Made by a program: the position numbers and the translations under genes. Positions 10,257-21,912 of a stretch of DNA of 64,000 bases are shown here, one piece after another. The stretch is taken from NCBI GenBank assembly GCA_037127315.1, contig JBBBDQ010000403.1, forward strand, positions 496,001 to 560,000, written 5' to 3'. Position 1 is the first letter of the stretch; each line of letters starts with the position of its first letter. The DNA is from Ascarosepion bandense. Lineage: Eukaryota > Mollusca > Cephalopoda > Sepiida > Sepiidae. The notes beneath the pieces were generated by a model. It was given only the letters and a program-made list of their open reading frames with translations. It had not been told where the DNA came from and ran no database searches.

Positions 10257-10468
10257 TATTGTCTAATAAATGTAGCATTTTAAATGAAAAAAAAAAAACA
10301 ATTTAGATTTGAAAGTTGATCATCTTGTTGTCAATAAAGCAATAAATAATGAATTAGTTTTTCCTTAATTTTTAGAAAGCTGTTTTTTATGGCCAAACCA
10401 CAATGAAAATACTTGTTCTTGTTCAATTACCTCAGCTGAGCAGTCTTGGTTCTGGTCAGTACATGGAT

Positions 10469-10778
10469 GGATGTGTGTTGTGGTGCATTAGATATCGGCT
10501 CGGAACGAGAAACCGGAAAGCCGAGTTCGAATTCCAGTTGAATTCATTGCATTCACTTACGCGCAAATACCCTTGGGAAAGGTATTAATCCGTCTATTCC
10601 TTCCACTTATGGGTTAAATAACAGGACAGATTGGGTTCTATAGCTTTGGTCGGCAACCAGTCTATCGCAGAAAGCAATGGCAACCTACTGCGGGATAATC
10701 TTCTGCCCAGTCAGTCATGTCTCTTTCGAGAGATGATCACTCAATTGTGTATCACGTATGGCACTTAACTGACTGACT
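10469..10778 (+). repeat. tRNA-derived SINE, full-length copy
   Basis: From ggatgtgtgttgtggtgcat to cacttaactgactgac. Head, body and 3' hairpin region are present. Confidence 0.9.
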
Positions 10779-10917
10779 AAATATAATACTTGGAAATATA
10801 ATTAAAATTTGTACTGGGCATAAAGTGGGGGATCAGTTGTATATTGCTAAGAAGTAATAAACTGATCCTCCACTAATACTTAATATAATAATGTAATATA
10901 ATCTATCTGTTATCTGT

Positions 10918-11049
10918 CCAGGACAGATTGTGTTCTATAGCCTTGGCTGGTAACCAGTCTACCGCAGAAAGCAATGGCAGCCTACTGCGGGATAATCTTC
11001 TGCCCAGTCAGTCATGTCTCTTTCGAGACATGACTGACGAACTGACTGA
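10918..11049 (+). repeat. tRNA-derived SINE, 5'-truncated copy
   Basis: Starts inside the body (aggacagattgtgttctata) and ends actgacgaactgactgac. The sequence after the 3' hairpin is shortened. Confidence 0.85.
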
Positions 11050-11455
11050 CATGGATGGCAAACGGTTTGGGAACACAAGTTACTGTAAGCATTAGTGAAG
11101 TAAACTCTGACTAGAACCTCCTCCTTGAATGCAGAAAATTTGTAAAAGATTCACGCACTTTCAGATCATTTCTTAAAGCTGCATAACAGAGGAAATTCAA
11201 GATTAAAGGCAAGGAGATAACATCTCTAAAAATGAGATACTACAACTTTTGACAGGAATTGTGACCGCTAATCTTACCTGGAATTGAACTGACAAACATT
11301 ATGATTACTGAAATGAAACCTTTTAAAATAATGTTCGTTCATGGAAGAAAAAAAAAATGAAAGAATTTGAAAAAAATGCTTGCACAATTAATGATTCATA
11401 TAATTTATGTGAATTTTAATTGACTACATATCAATCTAATGGTGTTGTGGCGAAT
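11050..11455. other. No recognisable feature
   Basis: AT-rich sequence with no match found. Confidence 0.35.
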
Positions 11456-12195
11456 ATAAAATAAAAATAACTCTTTTCTTCACTGTTTTCAAATTCAGGA
11501 GCCAGCGCGAAATTTATTTATTTTTTTACCAATAGAAAAAAAGGATTGTCTCTGTGCTGAAAAAAAAAAAGACTATAGCAAATTTCGTGAGCCTTTGTGA
11601 AAGATATTTTAACCAATGAAAAGAGAGCAATTTACAAACTGAGTGAAAGTAACAAGCCAATGTCAAATCGTTTTTTTGATATAGAGAAAGAAAGTTGAAT
11701 CAGAGACAAGGGAGCAGAGAACAGAGTCAACACCAGCCAAAATGTAGCGGAAATTTTAGGCTGCCTGTACACAGTTGTCCTGGGGACTTGTATATGCAAC
11801 CTCTCATCTTCTCTCATGTACTGCTTTCTTTATTTCACCTTCTTCATCTTCACTTAGTCACCGTCCACAAAAAAGAGGAACAAAGACGTCACTATTACTA
11901 TTTGTTAATACACACAGCGAAACATAGACTTATCTTTTTCTGCACAAATCACATTTCGCTAAAACAAATGAACTCTTAATTTCTTAAACTTTTTATTACT
12001 CTTTCGCTTAGAAAATTTTCACAGTTTAATAATTTCATACATACAAATTAATGCTATGCTGTTTGATAAATACATTTTTATTTATACAAATGAGGCATTT
12101 TTATTCTTTTCAATCTTCTGACAATGTTAAATTATGGGGATTCCGGTTGTGTCTGGTACAAGGCCAATTTGATAAACATAATTAAGGTCCCTACA
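11456..12195 (+). repeat. LTR-like repeat, copy A4
   Basis: Begins tgtggcgaatataaaataaa and ends aggtccctaca, giving TG...CA type ends about 740 bp apart. Most of its length aligns by eye with 21,003-21,848 (shared gagacaagggagcagagaac, cacatttcgctaaaacaaa). The 3' part is shared with copies A1, A3 and A6. No clear target duplication is seen. It is a solo LTR by inference. Confidence 0.6.
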
Positions 12196-12449
12196 ATATA
12201 ATAGTTTATGATACTTACTGGACTTTCCAAATTCACATTATAATCCTGGTTATTGAAACTCCAAGAAACGTTATATTTTAATTAAAAGTTATAATTGCAG
12301 AACATTTGTAGAGTTTACTAAGAAGCCAGAATTGAAAACAGTGTGATGGGGATAAAATTATAAAGTCAGCAGCTGTGTGTTCCACATTCTGGAATTTATT
12401 TTAGAAATTGTTCATCTATCAATTTTGTGAGAATTTGTATTTCTTTATA

Positions 12450-12840
12450 TAAAGCAGAATACCGCATCCGGAACAGCATTTCCAAAAATTCACACTTGCT
12501 GGAAATTTGCCATCTGTTAATGTAAACCTTTTTCTTCAAAATGTTCTACAATTTTTTAATTGGTTCAGAGTCGGGCAAATAAGTGGCCTCTTCATCAAAT
12601 GTGTCAGACTGGTTTTATTTAGTAGCTTTCTTCATCAGATGTGATAATTGTTGTGCATTAAAGTCATTACTTTCCTGAAAGTGTTTGGCTTCTTCTAGAA
12701 ACATGGTTCAAAGTGTGACTTCAAAAAATTTCTTTATGTCAAAACTGTCATTTTAACAACATCTAGTACTCACAATGGGCCTACAATTTGAGTACCTCGA
12801 CCATAACATATTATTCTGTGAGGATAATTTCCGCCAAAAT
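12450..12840 (-). pseudogene. Tc1-like transposase C-terminal remnant
   Basis: Minus-strand translation gives PDSEPIKKL-stop-NILKKKVYINRWQIS, a decayed form of the Tc1 block SPDLNPIENLW followed by ILKRKVY-type sequence. Upstream frames show scattered homologous residues interrupted by stops. No terminal repeats were identified. Confidence 0.6.
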
Positions 12841-12844
12841 CTAA

Positions 12845-13266
12845 CAGTTTCTTTTCTCACTCTTCCTGCCTGTGGAAAACCCTTCCGTTTACTTACTTCC
12901 CTGATAGCTTAATTATACTAAATTCTGAAAGTTTAAATGCAACGTCAATTGCCATCTTGTATCTACTTGATTCCCAACTTTCTCTCATCCTTTTTTTGAT
13001 GTTTCCTATACACTGTTTTTTTCTCTCATTGTAACACTTTCAACAAAATCCAAAGAAAGATCTGCAATTTAATCGATCCTGACCTGGCATCTCAACTTCA
13101 GTCACTTTCTCACTAACATGATGTGACTTCCCTGTCTTTTCTATTAGTATTTTCATGACTACTGCTCTGATGAGCTTCTTTCGCTGGTGCCTCGACCACA
13201 TGTATTTACGTATACTACTAGATTGGCATCTAGGTCCCACCCTTTTACTGTCGAACTAGTTAAATG
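12845..13266 (+). mobile_element. LINE LA fragments
   Basis: 12,845-13,000 encodes a broken version of the C-terminal FFxRxxxLWNxLP...FPD...LQKFKCKVN region. 13,025-13,266 encodes IDPDLASQLQSLSH followed by a broken HPFTV block. The pieces are out of natural order, so at least two copies or a rearrangement are present. The second piece continues at 13,691 after an insertion flanked by an 8-bp duplication. Confidence 0.7.
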
Positions 13267-13557
13267 TCAGTCAGTTAAGTGCCATACGTGATACACGCTT
13301 GGGCGATCATGTCTCGAAAGAGACATGACTGACTGGGCAGAAGATTATCCCGCAGTAAGTTGCTATTGCTTTCTGCGGTAGACTGGTTGCCGACCAAGGC
13401 TATAGAACCCAATCTGTCCTGTTATTTAACCCATAACTGGAAGGAATAGACAGATTATTACCTTTCCCAAGGGTATTTGTGCGTAAGTGAATGCAATGAA
13501 TTCAGCTCCCCGATTTTTCGTTCTGAGCCGATATCCAATGCACCACAACGCACATCC
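13267..13557 (-). repeat. SINE part of a composite insertion
   Basis: Minus-strand SINE from ggatgtgcgttgtggtgca (head at 13,557) to the actgactga tail at 13,267. It has a small deletion removing most of the B box. Its head joins directly to the tRNA-hammerhead segment 13,558-13,682, and one GTTAAATG duplication brackets both (13,259-13,266 and 13,683-13,690). Confidence 0.88.
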
Positions 13558-13682
13558 TCAGATCTGTTTCGCTGTATCACAGCTCATCAGTACGGTTAGA
13601 CTCCGATTGCTTTTAACCTAGGATTGAAACCCGACCGAATTGGCGTCAGTCGGCGATTCTACCTCTGGGCTATGGACGTTCG
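13558..13682 (-). ncRNA. tRNA-like head plus hammerhead ribozyme, truncated at the cleavage site
   Basis: Minus-strand reading gives a tRNA-like A box TAGCCCAGAGG (13,662-13,672) and B box GGGTTTCAATCC (13,621-13,632). Then come stem I strand CCGTA, core CTGATGA (13,584-13,590), perfect stem II gctgtgatacagc (13,571-13,583), GAAA (13,567-13,570), and stem III ACA with loop GATC. The second stem III strand breaks off as TGA instead of TGTC and the SINE head follows. The ribozyme therefore lacks its cut site and the 3' strand of stem I. It belongs to the same family as 36,359-36,698 and 51,930-52,222. Confidence 0.82.
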
Positions 13683-13690
13683 GTTAAATG

Positions 13691-13830
13691 TAACCGATTC
13701 TATCATTTTCTTTTCTTGTGTTTCCCGTCTGTGGAACTTCCTTCTGTATACTTGCTTCCCTGATATCTACAATCTCCAAAAGTCAATTACCATCTTCTAG
13801 CTACTTGAATCTATAGTGGGTAGGCGTTCT
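13691..13830 (+). mobile_element. LINE LA fragment, continuation
   Basis: Resumes the LINE interrupted at 13,266. Frames read cysteine/arginine-phenylalanine (the KCRRQF region), then SVELP (the LWNSLP region) and a broken LQSPKVN. The end is unclear. Confidence 0.7.
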
Positions 13831-14400
13831 TTTGAAGGGTAGCTGTATATTGTTGCAGATTAACGGAATTTGGCCTCGTTGTAGATCGCCCACTATAAGT
13901 CATAAAGAAAGGTTATAAATCAAGAAAAGTAAATTTAGTTGAGAAATAACATTTTATATATACACATATCAATTAAGGTTTTTACAATTAAAGTAATCCT
14001 TTAAATATGGGTTCAACGGAGGTTAAAATGTTCATGGCAATAAAATGCTGAAAAGAGAATTAATACTTAGGTATGTGGGAGCGTTGTAAGTAAGGAATGT
14101 CTTTGATGTATCCGCTCCTTTGGTCAGTAAGTAATTTTGAGACAGTGAAGAAGGAAAAAATAGGTAAGGGAGGCGAGCATAGTAGCCGCTTGACTTGGTC
14201 AAGGGGGCTACTAATTACACTCGTCTCTCTCAAGCCTGCTTGTGTGTGTGTGTGTGTGTGTGTCTATCTATCTAGCGATGCTTTCTGTATCGACTTTTTA
14301 TTTCGACATTTTGGATCGCAGCAGAGCATTTGGGAATTCACACTTGTATTTGATTCTGGGCTTCCCATTTCAGATAAATAAAATTCGCGTAGGCTCGCGA
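13831..14400. other. Unassigned sequence with (GT)n
   Basis: Holds a (GT)n tract at 14,244-14,263. The 94-codon frame at 14,097-14,381 crosses it and shows no domain. Confidence 0.4.
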
Positions 14401-14662
14401 ACTGGAATTTAATATTTAATTAATTTTTAGTTTTCAACCGGAACATCTGCACGAGGCCGGATGCGCACCGTCCAGTTTTGGTCATTTGCTTTTTGGTCGT
14501 GAGAGTGCAAACATCCGGTCCATCGGTTTTGCTCGGTCGGTATCACCACAAATCCCATCCATATCTTATTTTTTTGGAAATTGTTTTCTCTCTCACTGTA
14601 ACTCCGTGCGCACCAGTGGCAGTCCTGCCTTGCTTGAGGTGAAATAATTATAAAAAAAAAAA
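14401..14662 (+). mobile_element. LINE 3' end fragment
   Basis: Ends in a variant tail, gcgcaccagtggcagtcctg then ccttgcttgaggtgaaataa and an A run. It is preceded by a short direct repeat (gatgcgcaccgtccag, then aacatccggtccatcgg). Confidence 0.6.
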
Positions 14663-15179
14663 AAGAAATCTAAAGAGCCTTTGATTTTTAAGCATTGCCT
14701 ATTGAAGGTAGCATATCAATAGGCACCTTAACATTTTCACTTCCTCACTACTTCCTCACTCCTCATTTCCATAGCTTGACAAAGACAAATTTTTATAACG
14801 TCTCTAATAAGATAAAAGACACAGATTAATGGGATAATTTTATCTGACCTGCATCGGGGGCATCTGGGGTTTCAACAAATTTCACAGTTCGATAGTCCCT
14901 GCCAATCACTTTTGCAATTTCCAATGTTGTTTTACCTTTTGAAAGCTCGGAACTTATTAATCATCTTTCGTTATCTGACAAATCAATCTTATGACCCATT
15001 TTAAATCTTCGAGTTCGTAAGGTGGCTATTAATCTAAGACTTCAGAATGCAGGACATTTTATGCAAATGGATGCCATTTGTTTATATATATATGTGTAGA
15101 AATAACCAGCTTTTGTTCTGTGAAGATAGTTGTTGCTATCATTTAGCAAATAAAATTTCCAATAAATATTTATCTTGTA

Positions 15180-15632
15180 CTAGCAGTATAGCCCGGCGTT
15201 GTTCGGGTGTAATGAAAACTTTAAAACTAATCCATGGACCTGGAGCTCAGACTCTTTGGATGTTGGCACGAAAGACTAAAAAGCAATAGTTGTTTCTAGT
15301 TAAAGCGAAACCGTAGACTGAAAAAAAAAATGAATGGATGTAAATCAAATTTTGATTTCCTGGTATCGATATCAAATTTTCTGCACTATTGTAATAACTG
15401 CAACCTTGAAACTTCTGAATATCGTTTCTTATGTCTTTGTCTATGAGTGTATCAAATTTGATTAAAATCGGACCACTCCTTCTATAACCCGATTTTTTCG
15501 ATTATCGATTTTCGATATTTATCGGGGGTACCTCGACACAAAATCTAATCAAGAACATTCGCAGACGCTTATAGTACAATTGTGTAAATTTTCAAGAAAA
15601 TCGGTTCAGCCGTTTCGGAGTCTATAAGTAAT

Positions 15633-15690
<58 letters not shown>

Positions 15691-15711
15691 CCATTTATAA
15701 ATAAGTTTAGA
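15180..15711 (-). mobile_element. Non-autonomous Helitron-like element, complete ends
   Basis: On the minus strand the element begins TCTAAACTTATTTATAA after an A and ends in tatactgCTAG before a T. This is the A|TC...CTAG|T insertion signature of Helitrons. A hairpin cccgaacaacgccggg sits about 8 nt before CTAG. It has no coding capacity. An internal (AC)n expansion (15,635-15,688) follows the start of the body. The 3' part encodes nothing; the frame at 15,047-15,289 is incidental. Confidence 0.8.
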
Positions 15712-15769
15712 TATTAATACAGCATAAAGTGTAATAGACTATGGTAATGTTAAAGGAGAGATTAAACAT

Positions 15770-15892
15770 TCATATACAGAGGTATAGTCAAATAATGGTT
15801 AGTGACTCAATTTAAGAAATTAGAGAGCTGACTTCAAATCCCAGTCGAGTTCATTACTTTAATTTACGTACTAATACCCTAGGGATGTGCGT
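15770..15892 (+). repeat. Older tRNA-derived SINE, left half (interrupted)
   Basis: Shows ggttagtgactcaattta and the B-box-like acttcaaatcccagtcg, then tactaataccctaggg. This matches in order the body of the younger SINE (caaatacccttgggaaagg). It resumes at 16,191 after a young SINE. Confidence 0.6.
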
Positions 15893-16190
15893 TGTGGTGC
15901 AGTGGATATCGGCTCGGAACGAGAAATCGGGAAGCTGAGTTCGAATTCCAGTTGAATTCCTTGCATTCACTTACGCGCAAACACCCTTGGGAAAGGTATT
16001 AATCCGTCTTTTCCCTCCAGTTATGAGTTAAATAATAGGACAGATTGGGTTCTATACCCTTGGCTGGCAACCAGTCTACCGCAGAAAGCACTGGCAACCT
16101 ACTGCGGGATAGTCTTCTGCCCAGTCAGTCATGTCTCTTTCGAGATATGATCGCCCAAGCGTGTATCACGTATGGCACTTAACTGACTGA
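15893..16190 (+). repeat. tRNA-derived SINE inserted in an older SINE
   Basis: From ggatgtgcgttgtggtgcag to cacttaactgactga. Flanked by ccctagggat-like (left) and ccctacggat (right), a target duplication with one mismatch. Confidence 0.9.
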
Positions 16191-16330
16191 CCCTACGGAT
16201 AGGTATGAATCCATCTCTTTTCATAAGCAGCAGGAAAAACTGGTTCATAGCCTTGGGTGGCAACTAGTTTAGAAGAAGGAAAAACTCTGAATTTAAATCC
16301 AGCCTGGAGAGGGTTGAACTCTGTCAGGCT
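16191..16330 (+). repeat. Older tRNA-derived SINE, right half
   Basis: Continues ggataggtatgaatccatct and catagccttgggtggcaact, the diverged equivalent of the young SINE's core. The 3' part is unlike the young family. Confidence 0.6.
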
Positions 16331-16461
16331 ATCTTACTCCGGAAACTCCACTGCTACTACTGCGGCAGTACATATGATGGCCCTACGACCCTGGAGGCTT
16401 ATGAGTTAAAAAATAAATCCAGGAGACTTTTAGCATTCCTTGACTGAACAGTTTTTTTTTT

Positions 16462-16810
16462 TTTTTTAATCATATCACCCTAAGCAAGGCGATAACGTCA
16501 CTGATGCGCAGGGGGCTACGTAAGGGTAAAAAGAATGGAAAAGAGAAAGCTGGAAACGACATTCTAAACATGGAACAAGGGATGATCCTCTTCACCTGTT
16601 CAATAGACGTGGGTGGAGTGTGAACCGGGCGATAATTTAGTCTATCTACTCCAATTGAAAAAATTGAAAAAATTGAAAAAAAAGAAAAGAGTGACAAGAT
16701 TGGAAAAGAGAAAACCGGAAACCGCATCCTAAACAGGAAACAAGGGCTGAGCCTCTTCACCTGTTCAATAGATGTGGGTGGAGTGTGAACCGGGAGATAG
16801 TTTAGTTAGT
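16462..16810 (-). mobile_element. LINE 3' end with tandem repeats
   Basis: Minus-strand copy of the element at 6808-7236, with two repeat units (around 16,560-16,655 and 16,690-16,805), the tail gcgcatcagtgacgttatcg and an A run at 16,452-16,468. Confidence 0.8.
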
Positions 16811-17330
16811 GCTATTGTCCATGGAAGTTTATAAAATCTTCCTCTTAAAACAGTTTCTGATAAAAATAGGTTTCTCAAGTTCATGTTTATCACTCTTTCT
16901 AGTATAGACGGAAATTTCTTTTTTTTACCTTTTGTTCTTGGTCGTATGGAAAGTTATATCCTTATTTTCCTTGTAGTTACATACGCTATCCATTTTACCA
17001 TCGATCATAGTGTTGGACAGAAATACTTGTACAACCTATTTTGTTTACTATTTTCTTATCTCTTATACTAAATTAATTATAACAAACCATTAACTCAGGT
17101 AATTGAAGCCTTTATAATTTCCAGATCATAATTTTTGTTTTGGTTTATCTTGAGTCCTGCTTCTTGGTAGAGAAGGTTGAACTAAATTAATCAAAAGCTG
17201 CGAGAAAAAAAAAAGATAGGTATTAGTAAATAGTAATGGTAATATTAGTATTTTTTTATATGGAAATAGATATTCATTAACCGAAAAGTTGGCATCATTG
17301 ATCTAAGAAAATGATTGTATATACACTACC
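16811..17330. other. No recognisable feature
   Basis: AT-rich. The 62-codon frame at 16,883-17,071 is hydrophobic but has no support as a gene. Confidence 0.35.
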
Positions 17331-17333
17331 GGC

Positions 17334-17722
17334 CATAATTATTAGTTAACCCCAGTTTTTTAAATGAAATGATATATTTCATACTATTTTTAGTATCTAT
17401 TGCCAAGTGAATAATTCTAAATGAAAATAGAATGGTTCTTTTGTGATTATTACTTTGTAAAATTTTACAAAGCAATGAAGCAAAGATGAACTCATCCGAA
17501 TCACGCTAAATTTTCTTCATTCTTTCATTGATGAAACGACAATATAGGTAATTATTAAATATTTATAAATTCATTTAATGCACATGTTATTGTGCAGTAT
17601 TAACAAAAGAACCATTCTATTTTCATTTACAATTATTCACTTGGAAATAAATACTAAAAAATAATATGAAATGCATCATTTTTTAAAACACTGGGGTGAC
17701 TTAATAATTATGGCCGGTAGTG
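17334..17722. mobile_element. MITE with long terminal inverted repeats
   Basis: Ends cactaccggccataattatt and its inverse aataattatggccggtagtg, with TA on both sides (17,332-17,333 and 17,723-17,724). Inverted similarity extends about 120 bp into each arm, ending near agaatggttcttttgt. About 389 bp with no coding. Tc1/mariner-type target choice. Confidence 0.9.
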
Positions 17723-17749
17723 TACATAATATTTTATATGTTTCTGAAC

Positions 17750-18795
17750 AAGTCAGATGCCATACATGTGAATCTAGTTATGTCGAGGTTATCTTCTTTT
17801 TCATATAAAAGCTTATTGTAAATAATTTCTTTCTATTTCAATTTTACACTTTTTTATTTTGCGCTTAAAAAGGTTTCAATTGAATTTCTCCCATTATTGG
17901 AAAAATCGATTGTATAGAGATTATATTTTATACATTTTTGAACATGTTGGATGTCATATATGACATTCACATGAGAACCTAGATCTGATGAGAAAGTTTC
18001 CAGCACGAACAAAGTTTGTAGGCTAATGTTTTTGTTTTTGTAGCAATTTGTGGTGCTGACCAAACTACCGTGAGCTCAGCCTATTCTATGTTCACCTTCC
18101 TAATAAACTATACTCAATTTATTATAACTGATTTTTACACCTTGATATTTGAAGTGTTTAGACTTTATTAATTTCAATTAATGCAGCAACTAAGTAGTAA
18201 TAAAGTTGTTGTTCAAGGTAAATCAATCTCTCTTACTTTTTATTCTATAAGGTATTTATTATTAAGAACATGATGGCATTTGTTACGACAAAAGGCAAGG
18301 ATCAGTCATTTTATAATATACTATCGTCTATTACGCTTCACAGAAACTTTCTCCTTTCACTGTACTTTCATATATGATACGGATATTTTACAGGTGATAG
18401 TTTTGTGTCATACAGAACGTAAGTAACGATAAATTTGATACTGAAACCGCATCTCCAATTACAATTGTTAGAGGAAGAGTATTCAATATCGAAAAAAAAC
18501 ATTTTTTGATACATTGTGGGCATAAAAATCAACACCGCGTGATGGTTGTCACTTTTACACTCTCAGTGATCATCAGAATTGGATGTTTTTTTAATTTTCT
18601 TATTGTATATTAGATAATCCCTATATATTAGTTTAAGAGTATGAATCCAGACCGATGTCTTAGGCAAGGGTCTTCCATTCTATTTCCACTCACTATGATC
18701 ATAGTATTTGTATTATTGCTTCTTCTTTCTTTTTTTTAAATAATTTCACTACAAGCAAGACACTCAAGCCACTAAGAATGCAAGAGGTTACTGAA
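17750..18795 (+). repeat. 1 kb dispersed repeat, arm 1 of an inverted pair
   Basis: Matches the reverse complement of 37,275-38,270 over its whole length, with small indels (shared acatgatggcatttgttac, gaggaagagtattcaatatc, agtatgaatccagaccgatg). It ends in a variant of the LINE LA tail (caagaggttactgaatg region read on the minus strand). In this arm the 126-codon frame present in the other arm is broken by an indel after the first dozen codons. Confidence 0.75.
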
Positions 18796-18826
18796 TGTGA
18801 AAAAATATGAGAAAAGAAAAACATTT

Positions 18827-18831
<5 letters not shown>

Positions 18832-18888
<57 letters not shown>
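18832..18888. repeat. (GA)n microsatellite
   Basis: About 28 GA units. Confidence 0.97.
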
Positions 18889-18889
<1 letters not shown>

Positions 18890-19199
18890 AAACGATTGAG
18901 AAAAAATAAAGATAATGAAAGAGATAAACATTGAAAATTTAAATTTCACATACATGTGATTTTTCCCCTACGCTTGAATCTATCCAAGTTGTTACAGAAA
19001 ATTTCTTGAACTTGTCAAATGTAATAAGTACATGTTAATACGAGACAGCCGCCGTTTGACCACCGCCATTTCAACAAATAATAAACATTTGACATTTCAC
19101 TACAAGAACAAAACAACGGGAAAGTGTTTCTGGCTTAGATTAAAGGAAAATGAAATAGATTACTAACTTAAATTCTCCTAATTTAGAAGTTAGAACTGT

Positions 19200-19398
19200 A
19201 CTGCCAAAATGAATTTTTGTTAAAGTGGTCGCTTGACCAGTGATTTTTGTTCGTTCATGCTGGTCGGTGGTCGCGTTTTGGAAGTGGTCGCTCACTAGGG
19301 GTCAATTAACATTAGCATATCGTCCGTGCATAGAAAAAAGGTTGTTAATAGCCGGTGGTCGCTAACAACAGGGGTCGCATACACCAGGTTCCACTGTA
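19200..19398 (-). mobile_element. Possible pogo-like transposon end
   Basis: The minus strand starts acagtggaacctggtgtatg and contains short repeats of gtggtcgc on the plus strand. The beginning resembles pogo/Tigger TIRs (cagtngaacctc). The other end was not found. Confidence 0.35.
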
Positions 19399-19432
19399 TA
19401 TATTAATAAATATGCATATTATCATACGTCTA

Positions 19433-19475
19433 CAGCATAACTTGGAGTTTCATGCACTATGCAATTATCAGGTGA
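19433..19475 (-). ncRNA. Decayed hammerhead ribozyme, Penelope-type
   Basis: Minus-strand reading gives CTGATAA in place of CTGATGA (an invariant G lost), stem II ttgcatagtgcat, GAAA, and stem III ACT/AGT around cca. Only part of stem I pairs. It is homologous to 3203-3243 and expected to be inactive. Confidence 0.65.
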
Positions 19476-20280
19476 TGTTGTAAACGTAGGGGAGATGGTT
19501 AATGTTTCTTTGATTCAGCCTTGTGTCAGACATAACCGAACTCCCTACAGCTTACAAGTTTTATGCAGAATTATCATCAGAAGGTTTTCATCAGAAGGTT
19601 GGTTGTCGGCAGGATGGAATAGTGATGTTAAAATAGAAATTTATTAAAAGGAAAGAATGTGCAGTTAGAGAGTTTAGGATATCAAGAGCTGTAGAAAATG
19701 TTCATAGTAGTAATGTAGGTGTTAAAATGTCCGCAGAAGTTTAGAGTTCATGGTTGTGTAGTAGCGGAATGTAAAGTAGAATTGTTAGTAGGTCGCGACA
19801 GGTTGAGAGAAAGAGAAGGCAAACAAATAAAGGAGTGGTACTTAACACGTGTCCATTTTGTCGTTGTGTTGTTCTCTTTAGCGGCGTGGTGTGAAAATGA
19901 AGAAAAGGACGTTGGAAGAAGAGGACGAATAAAACTGTGACGTCCCCTGCGTTTGGGTCAGCTTCTTGAATTTTCTTTCGTTACATTGCCTGGTCGTCAG
20001 CTAACCGCTCCCATGTCGACTGACTTTTGACAGGTTAGCGTTGTGATTTAAATAGTTAAACTTCTCATGATACCGTATCCAGCGATGCTTTTCAAACCTA
20101 GGCGTGAAAATACGTCATAGGTGAATTTGATGTTTTTAATCCAATCAGCATTCAGAATTAGCTTTTCGCACTGACTTGTGAATTTTTCTTAGTTGGGTTG
20201 TTTCACAATGTTTTTAGTTCTTAATTTCTTATCCCTACAATGTTACGTTTATGGCGTTTCGGCTTAATTTTATCTTTGTT
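19476..20280 (-). repeat. LTR-like repeat, copy A6
   Basis: The minus-strand end agrees with other copies (tgtagggagttcggttatg, acaaggc). The plus-strand gtgtgaaaatgaagaaaagg region parallels 50,600-50,760. The 73-codon frame at 19,719-19,940 is not supported as a gene. The boundary at 20,280 is approximate. Confidence 0.5.
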
Positions 20281-20299
20281 TTTATTTAAGTATTCTAAA

Positions 20300-20560
20300 C
20301 TTACATTGTGATTACTTTTTTTTATAAGGAATTTATATATTTAATTTTGTTATTGTCAATTATTTTCTTATTACTTGAGTTGGTAGATAATCTAAATTGG
20401 ACTGATTTATGTAAGTTATCTAGAATTTTATGATATCGGTTAGATTTTTTTTGTTGATGTATCCATTGTTGTAAGAATCTTTGGTATTTGGTTTATACTG
20501 GCCCTTATTCAGGACCAAGGTTACATCGAGAAAGTTGATCACTTTGGCGTTAGTGGTTGT
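20300..20560 (-). pseudogene. Penelope-like reverse transcriptase remnant
   Basis: Minus-strand translation contains KVINFLDVTLVLNKGQYKPN followed by YNNGYIN. This matches the FLDVxL...YxPYxKPN...YIN block after the catalytic region of Penelope-like RTs. Stops follow (IIKF-stop). Neither the YxDD nor the GIY-YIG region remains here. Confidence 0.7.
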
Positions 20561-20587
20561 GGTAATATTTAGTTTGTGATCTTTAAA

Positions 20588-20762
20588 AAAACATTAGGCC
20601 CTTTCTTAGTTGATCTGTTTGCCGTGGAACTACTTTACAGAGGAGGATTATTTTGTTGTCTCTATATAGTCCGGTTATATTTTTTTTATGTTCATAGACA
20701 TAATCCTCCTCCATAAAGCCGGTTCACAGCAAACAGATTGACTAAGAAAGAACCTGATAATT
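20588..20762. repeat. Fold-back inverted repeat
   Basis: The arm aggccctttcttagttgatc...gaggaggattatt (20,598-20,655) is inverted at about 20,698-20,760 (ataatcctcctcc...aagaaagaacct). The loop is about 45 bp. Confidence 0.75.
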
Positions 20763-20898
20763 TTTTTTACTTTTCAATTTAAAGTTTAAGTTTTAGTTTA
20801 AATTAAATTTAATTAAATTAGAAAGAAATATAATTCCAGTATTATAAAATATAACTACCCTAACATCGCATGAAACAGAAATTCAAACCCTTTAACGG

Positions 20899-21898
<1,000 letters not shown>

Positions 21899-21912
21899 GA
21901 GACCTTGATTTC

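Noticed and set aside
13621..13672. Functional tRNA gene
   Set aside because: A and B boxes are present, but no acceptor stem pairing or terminator; it belongs to the tRNA-hammerhead element.
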